Positions 8,870-17,651 of a stretch of 64,000 nt of DNA are shown here, piece after piece. Made by a program: the position numbers and the translations under genes. The stretch is taken from the NCBI GenBank assembly GCA_964538085.1, contig CAZIDF010000004.1, positions 62,001 to 126,000 of the forward strand, in the 5' to 3' direction. The number at the start of each line of letters is the position of its first letter. Within the stretch, counting starts at the first letter, position 1. The notes under the pieces were generated by a model that was not told the origin of the DNA, did not search any database, and saw nothing but the letters and a program-made list of their open reading frames with translations. Origin of the DNA: G020348385 sp964538085 (GTDB lineage Bacteria > Acidobacteriota > Aminicenantia > Aminicenantales > Aminicenantaceae).

Positions 8870-10063
8870 CTAGTCCATCACTTCGATTGCCATGGCCACT
8901 GCATCTCCTCCCCCCAAACAGAGGGAGGCCACACCCTTTTTCAAACCCCGGTGCCTCAAAGCATATATCAAAGTCGTCAGGATCCGGGCTCCTGTGGCAC
9001 CGATAGGATGACCCAAGGCGACAGCACCTCCGTGCACGTTGACCTTTTCCCTGTCCAGCCCAAGATCTTTGATCAACACCACGAGCTGGGACGAAAAGGC
9101 TTCGTTGATCTCGAACAGATCCACATCGGCGATCGTCCATCCCACATTGGCCAAAAGTTTCTCGATGGCCTTTTTGGGCGCGTACATGACCAATTTCGGC
9201 TCGAGAGCATTGGATGTGACCGCAAGGATCCGTGCCATCGGGGCCAATCCTTTCTCCTTGACTGCATCGGCCGAAGCCACCACCAAAGCAGCGGCCCCAT
9301 CATTTATACTAGACGCATTTCCCGCCGTGACTGTCCCATCTTTTTGAAAAACAGGGCGAAGTTGGGCCAATTTTTCGATATTGGCGTCCTTCCTAGGCCC
9401 TTCGTCCACGGAAAACAGGATGGGATCCTTCTTCCTCTGCGGAACCTCGACAGGCACGATCTCCTCTTCCAGATACCCGTTTTCGATGGCATGGATGGCC
9501 TTCTGGTGGCTGCTCACGGCATAAGCGTCCTGTTCATCCCGGGTGGCGCCGAATTTCTCTGCCACAACTTCTCCGGTCATTCCCATGTGCTGGTTGTCGA
9601 AAGCACACCAGAGTCCATCAAAGATCATGGCATCCTTCATCTGAACATCGCCCATTTTAACACCGTTCCTCATACCCCAAACCAAGTGGGGTGCTTGACT
9701 CATGCTTTCCATCCCTCCGGCGACAACGATCTCGTTCTCTTCCAGCCAGATGGACTGGGCGGCCAGATGCACGGCCTTCAAGCCAGAACCACAAACCTTG
9801 TTCACCGCGAAGCTGTTCACCGTGGGGGGGATGCCCCCTTTCATCATAGCTTGCTTGGCAGGCGCCTGCCCCACTCCAGCTGAGACCACATTCCCCATGA
9901 TGACTTCATCGACATTTTCTCCTGTAATACCCGCTCGTTTTAGCGCTTCCTTGATGGCGATACCCCCCAATTCAGGGGCTTTAAAATCCTTGATTGTCCC
10001 GAGAAAACTGCCGATGGGTGTCCGGGCCGCACCGACGATAAAAACATCTCTTAATTCACACAT
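8870..10063 (-). CDS. atoB: Acetyl-CoA acetyltransferase (thiolase)
   Basis: 397-residue thiolase that condenses two acetyl-CoA or cleaves acetoacetyl-CoA. The nucleophilic Cys91 lies in NKVCGSGLKAV. The His motif GGAVALGHPIGATGARI and the second Cys motif LCLGGGDAVAM are intact. AGGAG lies about 10 nt upstream of the ATG at 10063. It is first in a two-gene unit with hbd. Confidence 0.95.
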   Translation of the reverse strand: MCELRDVFIVGAARTPIGSFLGTIKDFKAPELGGIAIKEALKRAGITGENVDEVIMGNVVSAGVGQAPAKQAMMKGGIPPTVNSFAVNKVCGSGLKAVHLAAQSIWLEENEIVVAGGMESMSQAPHLVWGMRNGVKMGDVQMKDAMIFDGLWCAFDNQHMGMTGEVVAEKFGATRDEQDAYAVSSHQKAIHAIENGYLEEEIVPVEVPQRKKDPILFSVDEGPRKDANIEKLAQLRPVFQKDGTVTAGNASSINDGAAALVVASADAVKEKGLAPMARILAVTSNALEPKLVMYAPKKAIEKLLANVGWTIADVDLFEINEAFSSQLVVLIKDLGLDREKVNVHGGAVALGHPIGATGARILTTLIYALRHRGLKKGVASLCLGGGDAVAMAIEVMD

Positions 10064-10138
10064 GTATTATTCCTCTCCTAATGGATTGATATCGAGACTC
10101 CATTATTTATCACAATTGAAAAACACTGTAAACCAAAC

Positions 10139-11812
10139 TTATGAAAGACCGGTTATTTTATTGTCCTCGGCAACATCGATCTTCTCAGCCGAAGGTATTT
10201 TGGGCAAACCCGGCATGGTCATGATGTCTCCGCAGTAGACCACCACAAAACCCGCGCCGGCGCTCAAGGAGGCATCCGTGACGATGAGGGTGAAATCCCT
10301 AGGCCTGCCTAGGGCTTCATCGTCACCTGAAAGGGAATACTGGGTCTTTGCGATGCATACAGGAAGATTCCCGAATCCCAATTTTTCAATTCTATGGATC
10401 TTCCTTCTTATTTTTCCTTCCATGGCCACGTTCGACGCCCCATAAATTTTCTTGGCGACCGCCTCTATTTTATCGATAAGGGGGATGTCCAGCTCATACA
10501 GAAACTGGAATGTGTTTTGGTCCTCCTCGATGGCTCTGAGGATCTCATTGGCAAGCTCTTCTCCACCTTCACCACCTCTGGCATACACTTCTGAAAGTGC
10601 TGCTCTTGCCCCGTTATCCTGGCAGAGCTTTTTGACTTTTTCGATCTCTGCCGGCGTATCGGAAGGAAACCTGTTTATGGCCACTACAAAAGGAACGCCG
10701 AAGGTTTGCATGTTTTCCATATGTTTAGTTAGGTTTTCAAAACCCTTTTCTACTGCATCAATGTGTTCCTGGTTGATTTCTTCTAGTTTGACACCTCCAT
10801 GGAACTTCAGCGCTCGGATGGTCGCCACCAGCACACAGGCATCGGGAGGAGGCACATGCCCTGTTCTGACCACGATGTCGAAAAACTTCTCTGCCCCCAA
10901 GTCCGAACCGAATCCCGATTCCGTTATCACGAAATCTGATAGTCCGAGAGCCAATCGGGTGGCTATAATCGAATTAGTCCCATGCGCGATGTTGGCGAAC
11001 GGCCCGCCATGGATCAGGGCGGGGGTTCCCTCCAAGGTCTGCACAAGATTGGGTTTGATAGCATCTTTCAGCAGGGCTGTCATGGCGCCTTGGGCCCTGA
11101 TAGAACGGGCGAACATAGGTTGTCCATCGGGTGAATATCCTATCAATATATTCCCCAGCCTTTCCTTGAGCTCCGCTAATCCTTCTGAGAGGCAAAATAT
11201 AGCCATAACCTCAGAGGCTGCAGTGATGTCGAACCCGGTTTCCCGGGCGATTCCCCGCAATGGGCCGCCGATCCCGACCACGATGTCCCGTAGCACACGG
11301 TCATCCATATCCATGACTCGTTTCCAGGTCACACGCCGGCAATCCAAAAGCCCGCACGATCCGTCGAAATGAAGCCGGTTATCGACCATGGCAGCCAAAA
11401 GATTGTGCGCAGAGGTGATAGCATGGATATCTCCTGTAAAATGGAGATTTATCTCCTCGCTGGGCACCACCTGGGCGAATCCTCCACCGGTGGCACCCCC
11501 TTTCATCCCAAAAACAGGCCCGAGAGAAGGTTCTCTCAGTGCCACGGTCGTTTTTTTTCCCAAACGGTTCATGGCATCAGCCAGTCCGATAGACGTTGTG
11601 GTTTTCCCTTCACCAGCAGGTGTCGGGCTCATGGCTGTGGCCATGATCAATTTCCCCCTTTTTCCGCTTTCAGGCAATATGTTATCCAGGGATATCTTAG
11701 CCTTGTATTTCCCGAATTTTTCCAACGAATCAGGATCCAATCCCAATTTTTCGGCTATTTCCTCTATCGGTTTCATTCCAGCTTTTTCCGCAATTTCTCT
11801 CTCATCCAACAT
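10139..11812 (-). CDS. fhs: Formate--tetrahydrofolate ligase
   Basis: ATP-dependent formation of 10-formyl-THF from formate, used in one-carbon supply or the methyl branch of the Wood-Ljungdahl pathway. From the ATG at 11812 the protein is 557 residues, the normal family length. A longer frame to 11950 would add 46 unrelated residues, and GGGAGGAGGT stands 5 nt before the chosen ATG. TPAGEGKTTTSIGL (nucleotide loop), GPVFGMKGGATGGG and EEINLHFTGD are recognisable. No folD or acetyl-CoA synthase genes adjoin it. Confidence 0.96.
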   Translation of the reverse strand: MLDEREIAEKAGMKPIEEIAEKLGLDPDSLEKFGKYKAKISLDNILPESGKRGKLIMATAMSPTPAGEGKTTTSIGLADAMNRLGKKTTVALREPSLGPVFGMKGGATGGGFAQVVPSEEINLHFTGDIHAITSAHNLLAAMVDNRLHFDGSCGLLDCRRVTWKRVMDMDDRVLRDIVVGIGGPLRGIARETGFDITAASEVMAIFCLSEGLAELKERLGNILIGYSPDGQPMFARSIRAQGAMTALLKDAIKPNLVQTLEGTPALIHGGPFANIAHGTNSIIATRLALGLSDFVITESGFGSDLGAEKFFDIVVRTGHVPPPDACVLVATIRALKFHGGVKLEEINQEHIDAVEKGFENLTKHMENMQTFGVPFVVAINRFPSDTPAEIEKVKKLCQDNGARAALSEVYARGGEGGEELANEILRAIEEDQNTFQFLYELDIPLIDKIEAVAKKIYGASNVAMEGKIRRKIHRIEKLGFGNLPVCIAKTQYSLSGDDEALGRPRDFTLIVTDASLSAGAGFVVVYCGDIMTMPGLPKIPSAEKIDVAEDNKITGLS

Positions 11813-11831
11813 ATCTGACCTCCTCCCTAAG

Positions 11832-11860
11832 AGTTTACCTTCCACCCAAACTTTTGACAA
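11832..11860 (-). promoter_or_regulatory. Predicted promoter of fhs
   Basis: TTGTCA (11855-11860), 17-bp spacer, TAAACT (11832-11837) on the minus strand. The mRNA would start just upstream of the fhs SD. The -10 is imperfect, so confidence is moderate. Confidence 0.4.
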
Positions 11861-11896
11861 TTCTTTTCTTTTTATTCCGATCCGCGCCACATTGAA

Positions 11897-12042
11897 GTCA
11901 GGCAATCTGATGAGGAAGGCACTCGGGGAGACGAGCGGGCATGAAAGCAAGCTTTACTGGCAGGTAGGGAGAGCGAGCCGAGGAATAAGTGAATTTTCCT
12001 CGCTGGGGAAAATACACGGCCTGACGTTTCAGTTTGCCTGAC
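11897..12042. repeat. Dispersed palindromic element, copy 1
   Basis: Inverted arms gtcaggcaatctga (11897-11910) and tcagtttgcctgac (12029-12042) are complementary at 13 of 14 positions and enclose about 118 bp. The right arm continues the core ctgacgtttcag that recurs at 44170 and 60665. The phrase ctgatgaggaag next to the left arm recurs at 44137. It fills the space between radC and fhs and has no T-run, unlike the other two copies. Confidence 0.55.
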
Positions 12043-12047
12043 TGGCA

Positions 12048-12809
12048 CTAAATCCTTCTTTTGAGATCTTGGAAGAGAAACTCATAATCCTCGATAAGCC
12101 CGCGGTCGGCAAAGCTGAAATATTGATTATTCCCGATGATGATGTGATCCAGCACCTTCAGCTGCATGGTGCTCGCGGCAAACACCAGCTCTTTGGTGAT
12201 CTCCCGGTCGCTTTCGGACGGCTCGGGATCGCCCGAGGGATGATTATGGACAAAAATGACGGCAGACGCGTTGTATCTTAGGGCATTTTTCAGAATCTCC
12301 CGAGGATAGACCGCGCTGGTGTCCACTGTGCCCTCGAAAAAAGTGTCCTCTTCGATGATCCGGTTTTTTGCATCCAAAAATATAGCTTTGAACTTTTCTT
12401 TTTTGGCGTCCCGCAAGGAATGGTACAGATAGTCGAAGACCTCCCGGGAGGAATGGCAAACCGGTCGGCTCATCATCTTTTCCCGGAGGAATCGCCGGGA
12501 CACTTCTTGAACGAGCCGTATGCCGAAGATGTTCTTCGGGCCCAGTCCATCGATCTCCTGGAGCTCATCTTCACTGGCTTCGAGCACACGTCTCAACATC
12601 TTGAATTTGCCCATGGCCTGCTTGGCCAGCCTTTTGCAATCCCGCCGGGGGGTTCCCAGAGTAAGCAACAACTCAACGACCTCATAGTCCAAAAATCCAT
12701 GAAGACCTCCTTTCAGAAACCGTTTCAGCAATCTCTGTCGGTGTCCCTGCGTTCGATCCTTTTGGTTATAAAGCTCCTTCAAGGGCGGTCTCCTGTCCGC
12801 ACTATACAC
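12048..12809 (-). CDS. radC: RadC family JAB/MPN-domain protein
   Basis: 253 residues. The N-terminal half has a helix-hairpin-helix region (IDGLGPKNIFGIR). The C-terminal half is a JAB1/MPN domain with the full metal motif HNHPSGDPEPSESD. Despite its name the role of RadC in repair is unproven. The frame starts at GTG 12809; an in-frame TTG at about 12784 with a nearby SD-like aggag is an alternative. It lies 69 bp downstream of the respiratory operon on the same strand. Confidence 0.9.
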   Translation of the reverse strand: MYSADRRPPLKELYNQKDRTQGHRQRLLKRFLKGGLHGFLDYEVVELLLTLGTPRRDCKRLAKQAMGKFKMLRRVLEASEDELQEIDGLGPKNIFGIRLVQEVSRRFLREKMMSRPVCHSSREVFDYLYHSLRDAKKEKFKAIFLDAKNRIIEEDTFFEGTVDTSAVYPREILKNALRYNASAVIFVHNHPSGDPEPSESDREITKELVFAASTMQLKVLDHIIIGNNQYFSFADRGLIEDYEFLFQDLKRRI

Positions 12810-12878
12810 AGGACGATGGGACCGAAGAAAATGTCACACAAAAAAGATCTAAAAAGAAAATTTAAAAAAAAGGAGGGC

Positions 12879-13187
12879 TTAGTTTTTTCTGGTTGAATAA
12901 AATCGGAGTCCATACAACCTGTCGACCTCTTTAATTTTCAGCCGGAGGAAAAAGACGATCACAAACACGGAAATCCACATCCAAACGGCAAAAACCCAAA
13001 TGCCTGTTTTTTCTCTCGCGTCCCGAGGAGCCGCAACGATTTTTTCAGGTTTATCTTTATCTTGAAGATCCTTCGTCACCGCTGGCTTTGCATCCAGCTG
13101 GGCAAGGCAAAAAGGAGAGCTGATCCATGCCAAAAGGAGAAGAAAAAGGAGGGCAACGAGGAAAAAAGAAGGCCTTTTTTTGATCAC
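12879..13187 (-). CDS. Small membrane protein, last gene of the sdh/Rieske/cytochrome b operon
   Basis: 102 residues. The GTG start overlaps the cytochrome b stop (GTGA), so translation is coupled. There is an N-terminal hydrophobic signal or anchor (about 8-28), a lysine-rich middle, a second membrane helix (about 65-83) and a basic C-terminus. No CxxCH, histidine pair or cysteine cluster is present, so it is not a cytochrome c1 or a redox subunit. I do not recognise the family. Position and topology suggest an accessory or assembly subunit of the quinol-oxidising complex. Confidence 0.7.
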   Translation of the reverse strand: MIKKRPSFFLVALLFLLLLAWISSPFCLAQLDAKPAVTKDLQDKDKPEKIVAAPRDAREKTGIWVFAVWMWISVFVIVFFLRLKIKEVDRLYGLRFYSTRKN

Positions 13188-14245
13188 AGCAAACTCCAGA
13201 CAGACATAACGAGGGCATACAGGATAAAAACATAGGCGAGAATAGTGATGACTTTCCCCTTGGTTCCGGCCGGTTTGGTGTCGAAAAACGGGAGAAAAAA
13301 GAACAGAACAATGGCTAAAACCATCAGCAGAACAGCCAACGTCTCTCCGCTCACAAAAAGCACGTGGGCAGGAAAGATCTTCAGGGTCTGGAAAAGGAAA
13401 AGAAAATACCACTCCGGTTTTATTCCCTCCGGAGCCGGGGCCATCACATCGGCCGCTTTTTCCAGGGAAGGCGGGAAAAATATGGCGATAGAAAATAGGA
13501 TCCCGACAAGCAAAAACCAGACGATCATCTCACGAAAGACAAAATTCGGCCAGAAAGGAATTTCTTTCACCTTTTCCTGTTTGCCTTCCACATCGAGAGG
13601 AAGGCTCATCCCAAGTTTCTGAACCAAGTAAATATGGATCGCCAACAGGATGAAAATAAAAACAGGAAGCATGCAGACATGGATACCGAAAAACCGGGTC
13701 AGGGTATCTCCGGTCACATCTTCCCCTCCGCGCAACAAGTTGGTCACCCAAGCTCCCACCACAGGAATGGCTCTGGGAATGTCCGTCCCCACTTTGGTGG
13801 CAGAAAAGGACAGGTCATCCCAGGGGAGCAGGTATCCCGTGAACCCGAAAAACAGGGATATGAAAAGTAGCAAAACACCGCTCATCCAGGTCAATTCTCT
13901 GGGACTTCTGTAGGACTTGGCAATCCAGATGCTCAGCAGGTGGACAAACACAAAAACGATCATGAAGGAGGCAGACCAGCTATGCACAGACCGAATGATC
14001 CATCCAAGGGGAATCTCTGTCATGATCCGCCCGACACTCTCGTTGGCCATCTCCAGGGTGGGCTTGTAATACAGGACCAGCATGAATCCGGTGACGATCT
14101 GGATGGCAAAAAACAATAGAATGGCGCTGCCCGTGTAATACCATACGGTATGCTTGTGCAAAGGGACGCTCTTTTTGGTCATAAAATCTGTGATCCCGGA
14201 CAGTCCGAACCGTTCATCCAGCCAGGCCTGGATTCCCTTTTTCAT
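13184..14245 (-). CDS. Cytochrome b subunit of a Rieske/cytochrome b (bc-type) complex
   Basis: 353-residue membrane protein carrying two b hemes and the Qo/Qi sites. Helix B has His pairs with 13 residues between them (HSWSASFMIVFVFVH). Helix D has 14 residues between (HVCMLPVFIFILLAIH), the spacing seen in b6-type proteins rather than mitochondrial cytochrome b. The Qo motif is KPEWYFLF. N- and C-terminal parts are fused in one chain. The ATG overlaps the Rieske stop by 4 nt and the stop overlaps the next gene by 4 nt. Confidence 0.93.
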   Translation of the reverse strand: MKKGIQAWLDERFGLSGITDFMTKKSVPLHKHTVWYYTGSAILLFFAIQIVTGFMLVLYYKPTLEMANESVGRIMTEIPLGWIIRSVHSWSASFMIVFVFVHLLSIWIAKSYRSPRELTWMSGVLLLFISLFFGFTGYLLPWDDLSFSATKVGTDIPRAIPVVGAWVTNLLRGGEDVTGDTLTRFFGIHVCMLPVFIFILLAIHIYLVQKLGMSLPLDVEGKQEKVKEIPFWPNFVFREMIVWFLLVGILFSIAIFFPPSLEKAADVMAPAPEGIKPEWYFLFLFQTLKIFPAHVLFVSGETLAVLLMVLAIVLFFFLPFFDTKPAGTKGKVITILAYVFILYALVMSVWSLL

Positions 14246-14700
14246 GAAGCTTCCTCCGGGCTCTCTTTTTTGACGATCATCTCTTCTCCTGCGATGACAA
14301 GGGTAAGTCTCCTGAGAGGTGCGGGTGGAGGGCCACCGATATTGATCCCGTTTTCATCGTACCAACCATCGTGGCAGGCGCAAAAAAACTTCCTCTGTTC
14401 GTTTATGTAAGACACGTTGCAATCCAGGTGAGTACAAACGCCGACAAAGGCAATATATATGCCGTTATCGTTTTTTTTCATAAGGCCCAGTTTACTTCCC
14501 CAAGCAAAGTTTTTTACCGAATTGGGGGGCATATCTTGGTAATCTGCAAGAGGGAGGATCACCTCGTCCGGTTCCTTGTAAGGGGGAAAGATAAATTTCA
14601 CGATCGGATAGACCAGGGAAGCTAAAAAAGCTCCCACCCATCCTCCTATCAGGCCGCTCAAAAATTGACGCCGAGTAAAAAGCGAATATCTTAATTTCAT
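14242..14700 (-). CDS. Rieske [2Fe-2S] protein
   Basis: 152 residues. TRRQFLSGLIGG gives a Tat-like N-terminal anchor, followed by the soluble cluster domain with CTHLDC and CACHDGWYD ligand boxes and the GPPPAPL loop. It transfers electrons from quinol at the Qo site. I start at ATG 14700, which overlaps the sdhB stop (ATGA); a longer frame to 14793 lies inside sdhB and starts with unlikely sequence. In the second box the usual CHGSxYD is CHDGWYD, so the serine that hydrogen-bonds the cluster is missing while the tyrosine is kept. This predicts a lower potential, as for menaquinol. Confidence 0.93.
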   Translation of the reverse strand: MKLRYSLFTRRQFLSGLIGGWVGAFLASLVYPIVKFIFPPYKEPDEVILPLADYQDMPPNSVKNFAWGSKLGLMKKNDNGIYIAFVGVCTHLDCNVSYINEQRKFFCACHDGWYDENGINIGGPPPAPLRRLTLVIAGEEMIVKKESPEEAS

Positions 14701-15422
14701 CTTCCCAACCGAAAAAGCCGTTTGATTTTTTCCACCACCAGTTTTCTTCTCAGGGCCTCGATGCCATCGGCCGGTCGTACATCCTTGGGGCAAGCCTCGT
14801 TGCAGGCAAAAACAGTATCACACCCCCACACTCCTCCCTCGGTGTTCACGCGGGACCAGTTGGCAAACGGCCTGATGTCTCTGGGATCCCTGACAAAGCG
14901 ATAGAGTTTGGCCAAGGCGGCTGGCCCCAGATATCTCTCATCTCTCGAGGCCACCGGGCAGGCGGCATAGCAGGATCCGCACATCACACAGTTGACGAAC
15001 TGGAATATCCGATCCATATCTTTGTCATCCACCAGATGGCCTTTTGAAGATTCGATGTTTTCGCCGTGGAGATAGGGCTCGATCTTATGGAGCGCTTTCC
15101 AGAACGGGTCCATATCGACCACCAGATCCTTCTGGATCTCCAGGTTAGGTAAGGGTTCGATCACGACCAGAGAATTCTTCAGCGATTCCAGGTTGGTGCG
15201 ACACGCCAGGTCAAAATTCCCATTGATAACCATTGCACAGGAGCCGCATATGGCCTCCCGGCAGCTGTACCTGAGGGAAATTGCCCCATCCTGTTCGTTC
15301 CGGATGTCCATCAGTGCATCGAGCACAGACTTTTTTCCCTCGCTTTCGTAGGAAAAATCTTGGAAATAGGGGCTTCCGTCCTTTTGGGGATCGAATCTCA
15401 AAATACGAAAGATGTAATCCAT
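14697..15422 (-). CDS. sdhB: Succinate dehydrogenase/fumarate reductase iron-sulfur subunit
   Basis: About 241 residues from ATG 15422 (a longer frame reaches 15473 inside sdhA). The [2Fe-2S] site is in CREAICGSC with a distal Cys in FDLAC. The [4Fe-4S] motif is CVMCGSCYAACP and the third cluster motif CNEACPKD. It passes electrons from the flavoprotein SdhA to membrane quinone. It sits 7 bp after sdhA and overlaps the Rieske gene. Confidence 0.95.
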   Translation of the reverse strand: MDYIFRILRFDPQKDGSPYFQDFSYESEGKKSVLDALMDIRNEQDGAISLRYSCREAICGSCAMVINGNFDLACRTNLESLKNSLVVIEPLPNLEIQKDLVVDMDPFWKALHKIEPYLHGENIESSKGHLVDDKDMDRIFQFVNCVMCGSCYAACPVASRDERYLGPAALAKLYRFVRDPRDIRPFANWSRVNTEGGVWGCDTVFACNEACPKDVRPADGIEALRRKLVVEKIKRLFRLGR

Positions 15423-15429
15423 TTTCTGT

Positions 15430-17127
15430 TTAATACTTCCTTTCCTTGGGCTCGTATTTGTCGATTTTGACATCCTTGTAGCTTATCTTGGGGCGGCCTT
15501 GCTCACAGGTTACCAACGTGTGTTTCAGCCATTCTTTATCATTCCGGGAGGGAAAATCCGTCCGGAAATGAGACCCCCGTGTTTCATCCCTGTTCAAACC
15601 CCCAAGGGTGATCACCTCGGCCAAGTCCAGCATGGATCCGAACTCGATGATGTTCACCAGCTCTTGACTGTACCGGAGGCAATCGCCCGATATGTAGGCT
15701 TCTTTGTAATCATCCCTTGTCATCGCGATCTCTTGCAGGGCATCAGCCAGTTCCTTTTTGTTTCTGAAGATGCCGACTCTATCGCTCATGATGTTTTTCA
15801 AACGATCCAATAAACGATGGACCTTTATCCCCGAATCCCGGCTCTGCCATGCGGCGATCTTGTTTTTCAGTTTCAAACATTCATCCAGGAGGAGTTTTTC
15901 AGTCCTTTTGCTCCCGCTTAAATTCTTCGTTCTCCTGGACGCTTCCTCGCCGGCGACTTTGCCGAAAACCACCGTATCCAGAAGAGAATTTCCACCCAAC
16001 CGGTTGGCCCCGTGCACGCTTACACAGGCACACTCGCCCGCTGCAAAAAATCCTTCCACCGGGGAAGCACAGGACTCATCCACATCGATGCCTCCCATGG
16101 AATAGTGCTGAGCGGGTTGGATCGGAATAGGCGTATCGATCGGATCCAATGAGGCAAAATTATGGCATATCTCGCGGATCCCCGGCAGTCTTTTTTTTAT
16201 CATTTCGGCCCCGATATGCCTGAGGTCCAGATGCACATATTCCTTTTCGTATCCCCGCCCCGCATCCACTTCAGTTTGGATGGCGCGGGCCACGATATCC
16301 CGCGGGGCAAGCTCCATGGCCGTGGGCGCATAATCTTCCATGAACCGTTTTCCCTGGTTGTTCAGCAGGTAGCCGCCCTCTCCCCTGGCCCCCTCCGTGA
16401 TCAAAATGTTCTTCCCGAAAAGGGAGGTGGGATGAAACTGGACAAACTCCAGGTCTTTGAGCGGCACTCCGGCCTGATAAGCGATCCCGATCCCGCTCCC
16501 ATGATTGATGAAAGCATTGGTCGTCTTCAGGTAGACCCTGCCGTAACCGCCGGTGGCAAAAATCACAGCCCTGGCCTTAATGGGGATGATCTCCCCGGAT
16601 GCCAGGTCATACACCACCACGCCCAAACATTTTCCATCATCCACGACAAGCTTGGTCACTAACCATTCGTTATAAAAATGGACGTTTTTTCGGATGGAAT
16701 GTTCGTACAAAGTGTGTAAAATCACCAGGCCCGTTCGATCCGCTGCATAACAGGTCCGAGGAAAACCGGCCCCTCCAAAAGGCCTCTGGGCAATAACCCC
16801 TCCCGGAAACCGGCTGAAAGGCACCCCCAGAGTATCCAGATGGTAAATGGTAGGAGCCGCCAGCCGGCACATCAATTCCGCCGAATTTTGGTCTGCCAGA
16901 TAATCGCTCCCTTTTATGGTGTCAAAGGCATGCTTTTCCCACGTGTCATCCTTAGAATCGGGATTGTTCCCCAAAGGAGCGTTGATCCCGCCCTGTGCAG
17001 CTACAGAATGGGAACGCAAAGGGTGAACCTTGGACACCACAGCAACGGAAAGCGCTGGGTCGCTGTTGAGGGCAGCCGACAACCCGGCCAATCCGCCCCC
17101 GACAACAAGGATGTCGTGACTGATCAT
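15430..17127 (-). CDS. sdhA: Succinate dehydrogenase/fumarate reductase flavoprotein subunit
   Basis: 565 residues. DILVVGGGLAGLSAAL binds FAD; the covalent-FAD histidine motif HSVAAQGGINA, RPFGGAGFPRTCY, FVQFHPTSL, TEGARGEGG and HGANRLGGNSLLD are all present. Catalyses succinate oxidation or fumarate reduction in the cytoplasm, attached to the membrane through SdhB and SdhC. The start is ATG 17127, overlapping the sdhC stop by one base (TGATG). The frame upstream of it lies inside sdhC. Confidence 0.96.
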   Translation of the reverse strand: MISHDILVVGGGLAGLSAALNSDPALSVAVVSKVHPLRSHSVAAQGGINAPLGNNPDSKDDTWEKHAFDTIKGSDYLADQNSAELMCRLAAPTIYHLDTLGVPFSRFPGGVIAQRPFGGAGFPRTCYAADRTGLVILHTLYEHSIRKNVHFYNEWLVTKLVVDDGKCLGVVVYDLASGEIIPIKARAVIFATGGYGRVYLKTTNAFINHGSGIGIAYQAGVPLKDLEFVQFHPTSLFGKNILITEGARGEGGYLLNNQGKRFMEDYAPTAMELAPRDIVARAIQTEVDAGRGYEKEYVHLDLRHIGAEMIKKRLPGIREICHNFASLDPIDTPIPIQPAQHYSMGGIDVDESCASPVEGFFAAGECACVSVHGANRLGGNSLLDTVVFGKVAGEEASRRTKNLSGSKRTEKLLLDECLKLKNKIAAWQSRDSGIKVHRLLDRLKNIMSDRVGIFRNKKELADALQEIAMTRDDYKEAYISGDCLRYSQELVNIIEFGSMLDLAEVITLGGLNRDETRGSHFRTDFPSRNDKEWLKHTLVTCEQGRPKISYKDVKIDKYEPKERKY

Positions 17128-17435
17128 CAGTAATTCCTGGTAAAATAAAGGATAAGCAGGGCTGCGCTCGTCAGTATACTGAGGGAGGTGAACACCCAAA
17201 AAAGCTGCTTCTCTTTTCTCACACCCAGGTCGATGATGACTGTTCTCAATCCATAAAAGGCGTGAAACACGATGGACACGATCAGGATGGAGTCGATGAA
17301 CGGATTGGTGTGAAGGACAAGAGCCCAGTCAGGCTTTTGATCCTTGGTCATCAGGAAAAAGGAAGTGAGAAACTTGACCCCTAGCAGAAATATGAGCAAC
17401 AACCCTGAGACACGATGAAAAACCCATATAAACAT
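17127..17435 (-). CDS. sdhC: Succinate dehydrogenase cytochrome b anchor subunit
   Basis: 102 residues with three predicted membrane helices (about 8-28, 47-70, 78-99). HRVSG in helix I and FHAFYGLRTVIID in helix II are the heme/quinone signatures of the SdhC family. AAAGGAG precedes the ATG. No sdhD gene follows, so either this single 3-helix protein is the whole anchor as a homodimer, or SdhD is encoded elsewhere. Confidence 0.88.
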   Translation of the reverse strand: MFIWVFHRVSGLLLIFLLGVKFLTSFFLMTKDQKPDWALVLHTNPFIDSILIVSIVFHAFYGLRTVIIDLGVRKEKQLFWVFTSLSILTSAALLILYFTRNY

Positions 17436-17462
17436 GGAAAGCGCTCCTTTTCTGGAGGATAT

Positions 17463-17491
17463 ATTAAATTAAAGTGAACCCTTATTGTCAA
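17463..17491 (-). promoter_or_regulatory. Predicted promoter of the sdh-Rieske-cytochrome b operon
   Basis: Consensus TTGACA (17486-17491), 17-bp spacer and TTTAAT (17463-17468) on the minus strand, about 27 bp before the sdhC ATG with its SD between. This is one of the best promoter matches in the window. Confidence 0.65.
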
Positions 17492-17651
17492 GAATAGAAA
17501 ATTATTTCAGAGAAGGTTAGGCGCGGCGGAATTAACTTTTTTTCATGGCGGTCTAATGAAAAAATGAGGGAATTTCTCTTTAGAGGAAGAAAAGCGGAAA
17601 TCTTGCGTCTAAATTATGTGGATTGTAAATTTTATTAGGATGGAGAAAAGT

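Noticed and set aside
11907..11950. ctgatgag next to both long palindromes looked like a hammerhead ribozyme core
   Set aside because: The matching cgaaa strand and a cleavage triplet at the right place are missing in both copies.
11388..12041. 217-codon plus-strand frame over the fhs 5' end and the palindrome
   Set aside because: Mostly antisense of fhs; its protein-like tail comes from the repeat and has no homologue I recognise.
11820..12047. Possible folate or other riboswitch upstream of fhs
   Set aside because: No known riboswitch core could be matched; the structure is better explained by the dispersed palindrome.
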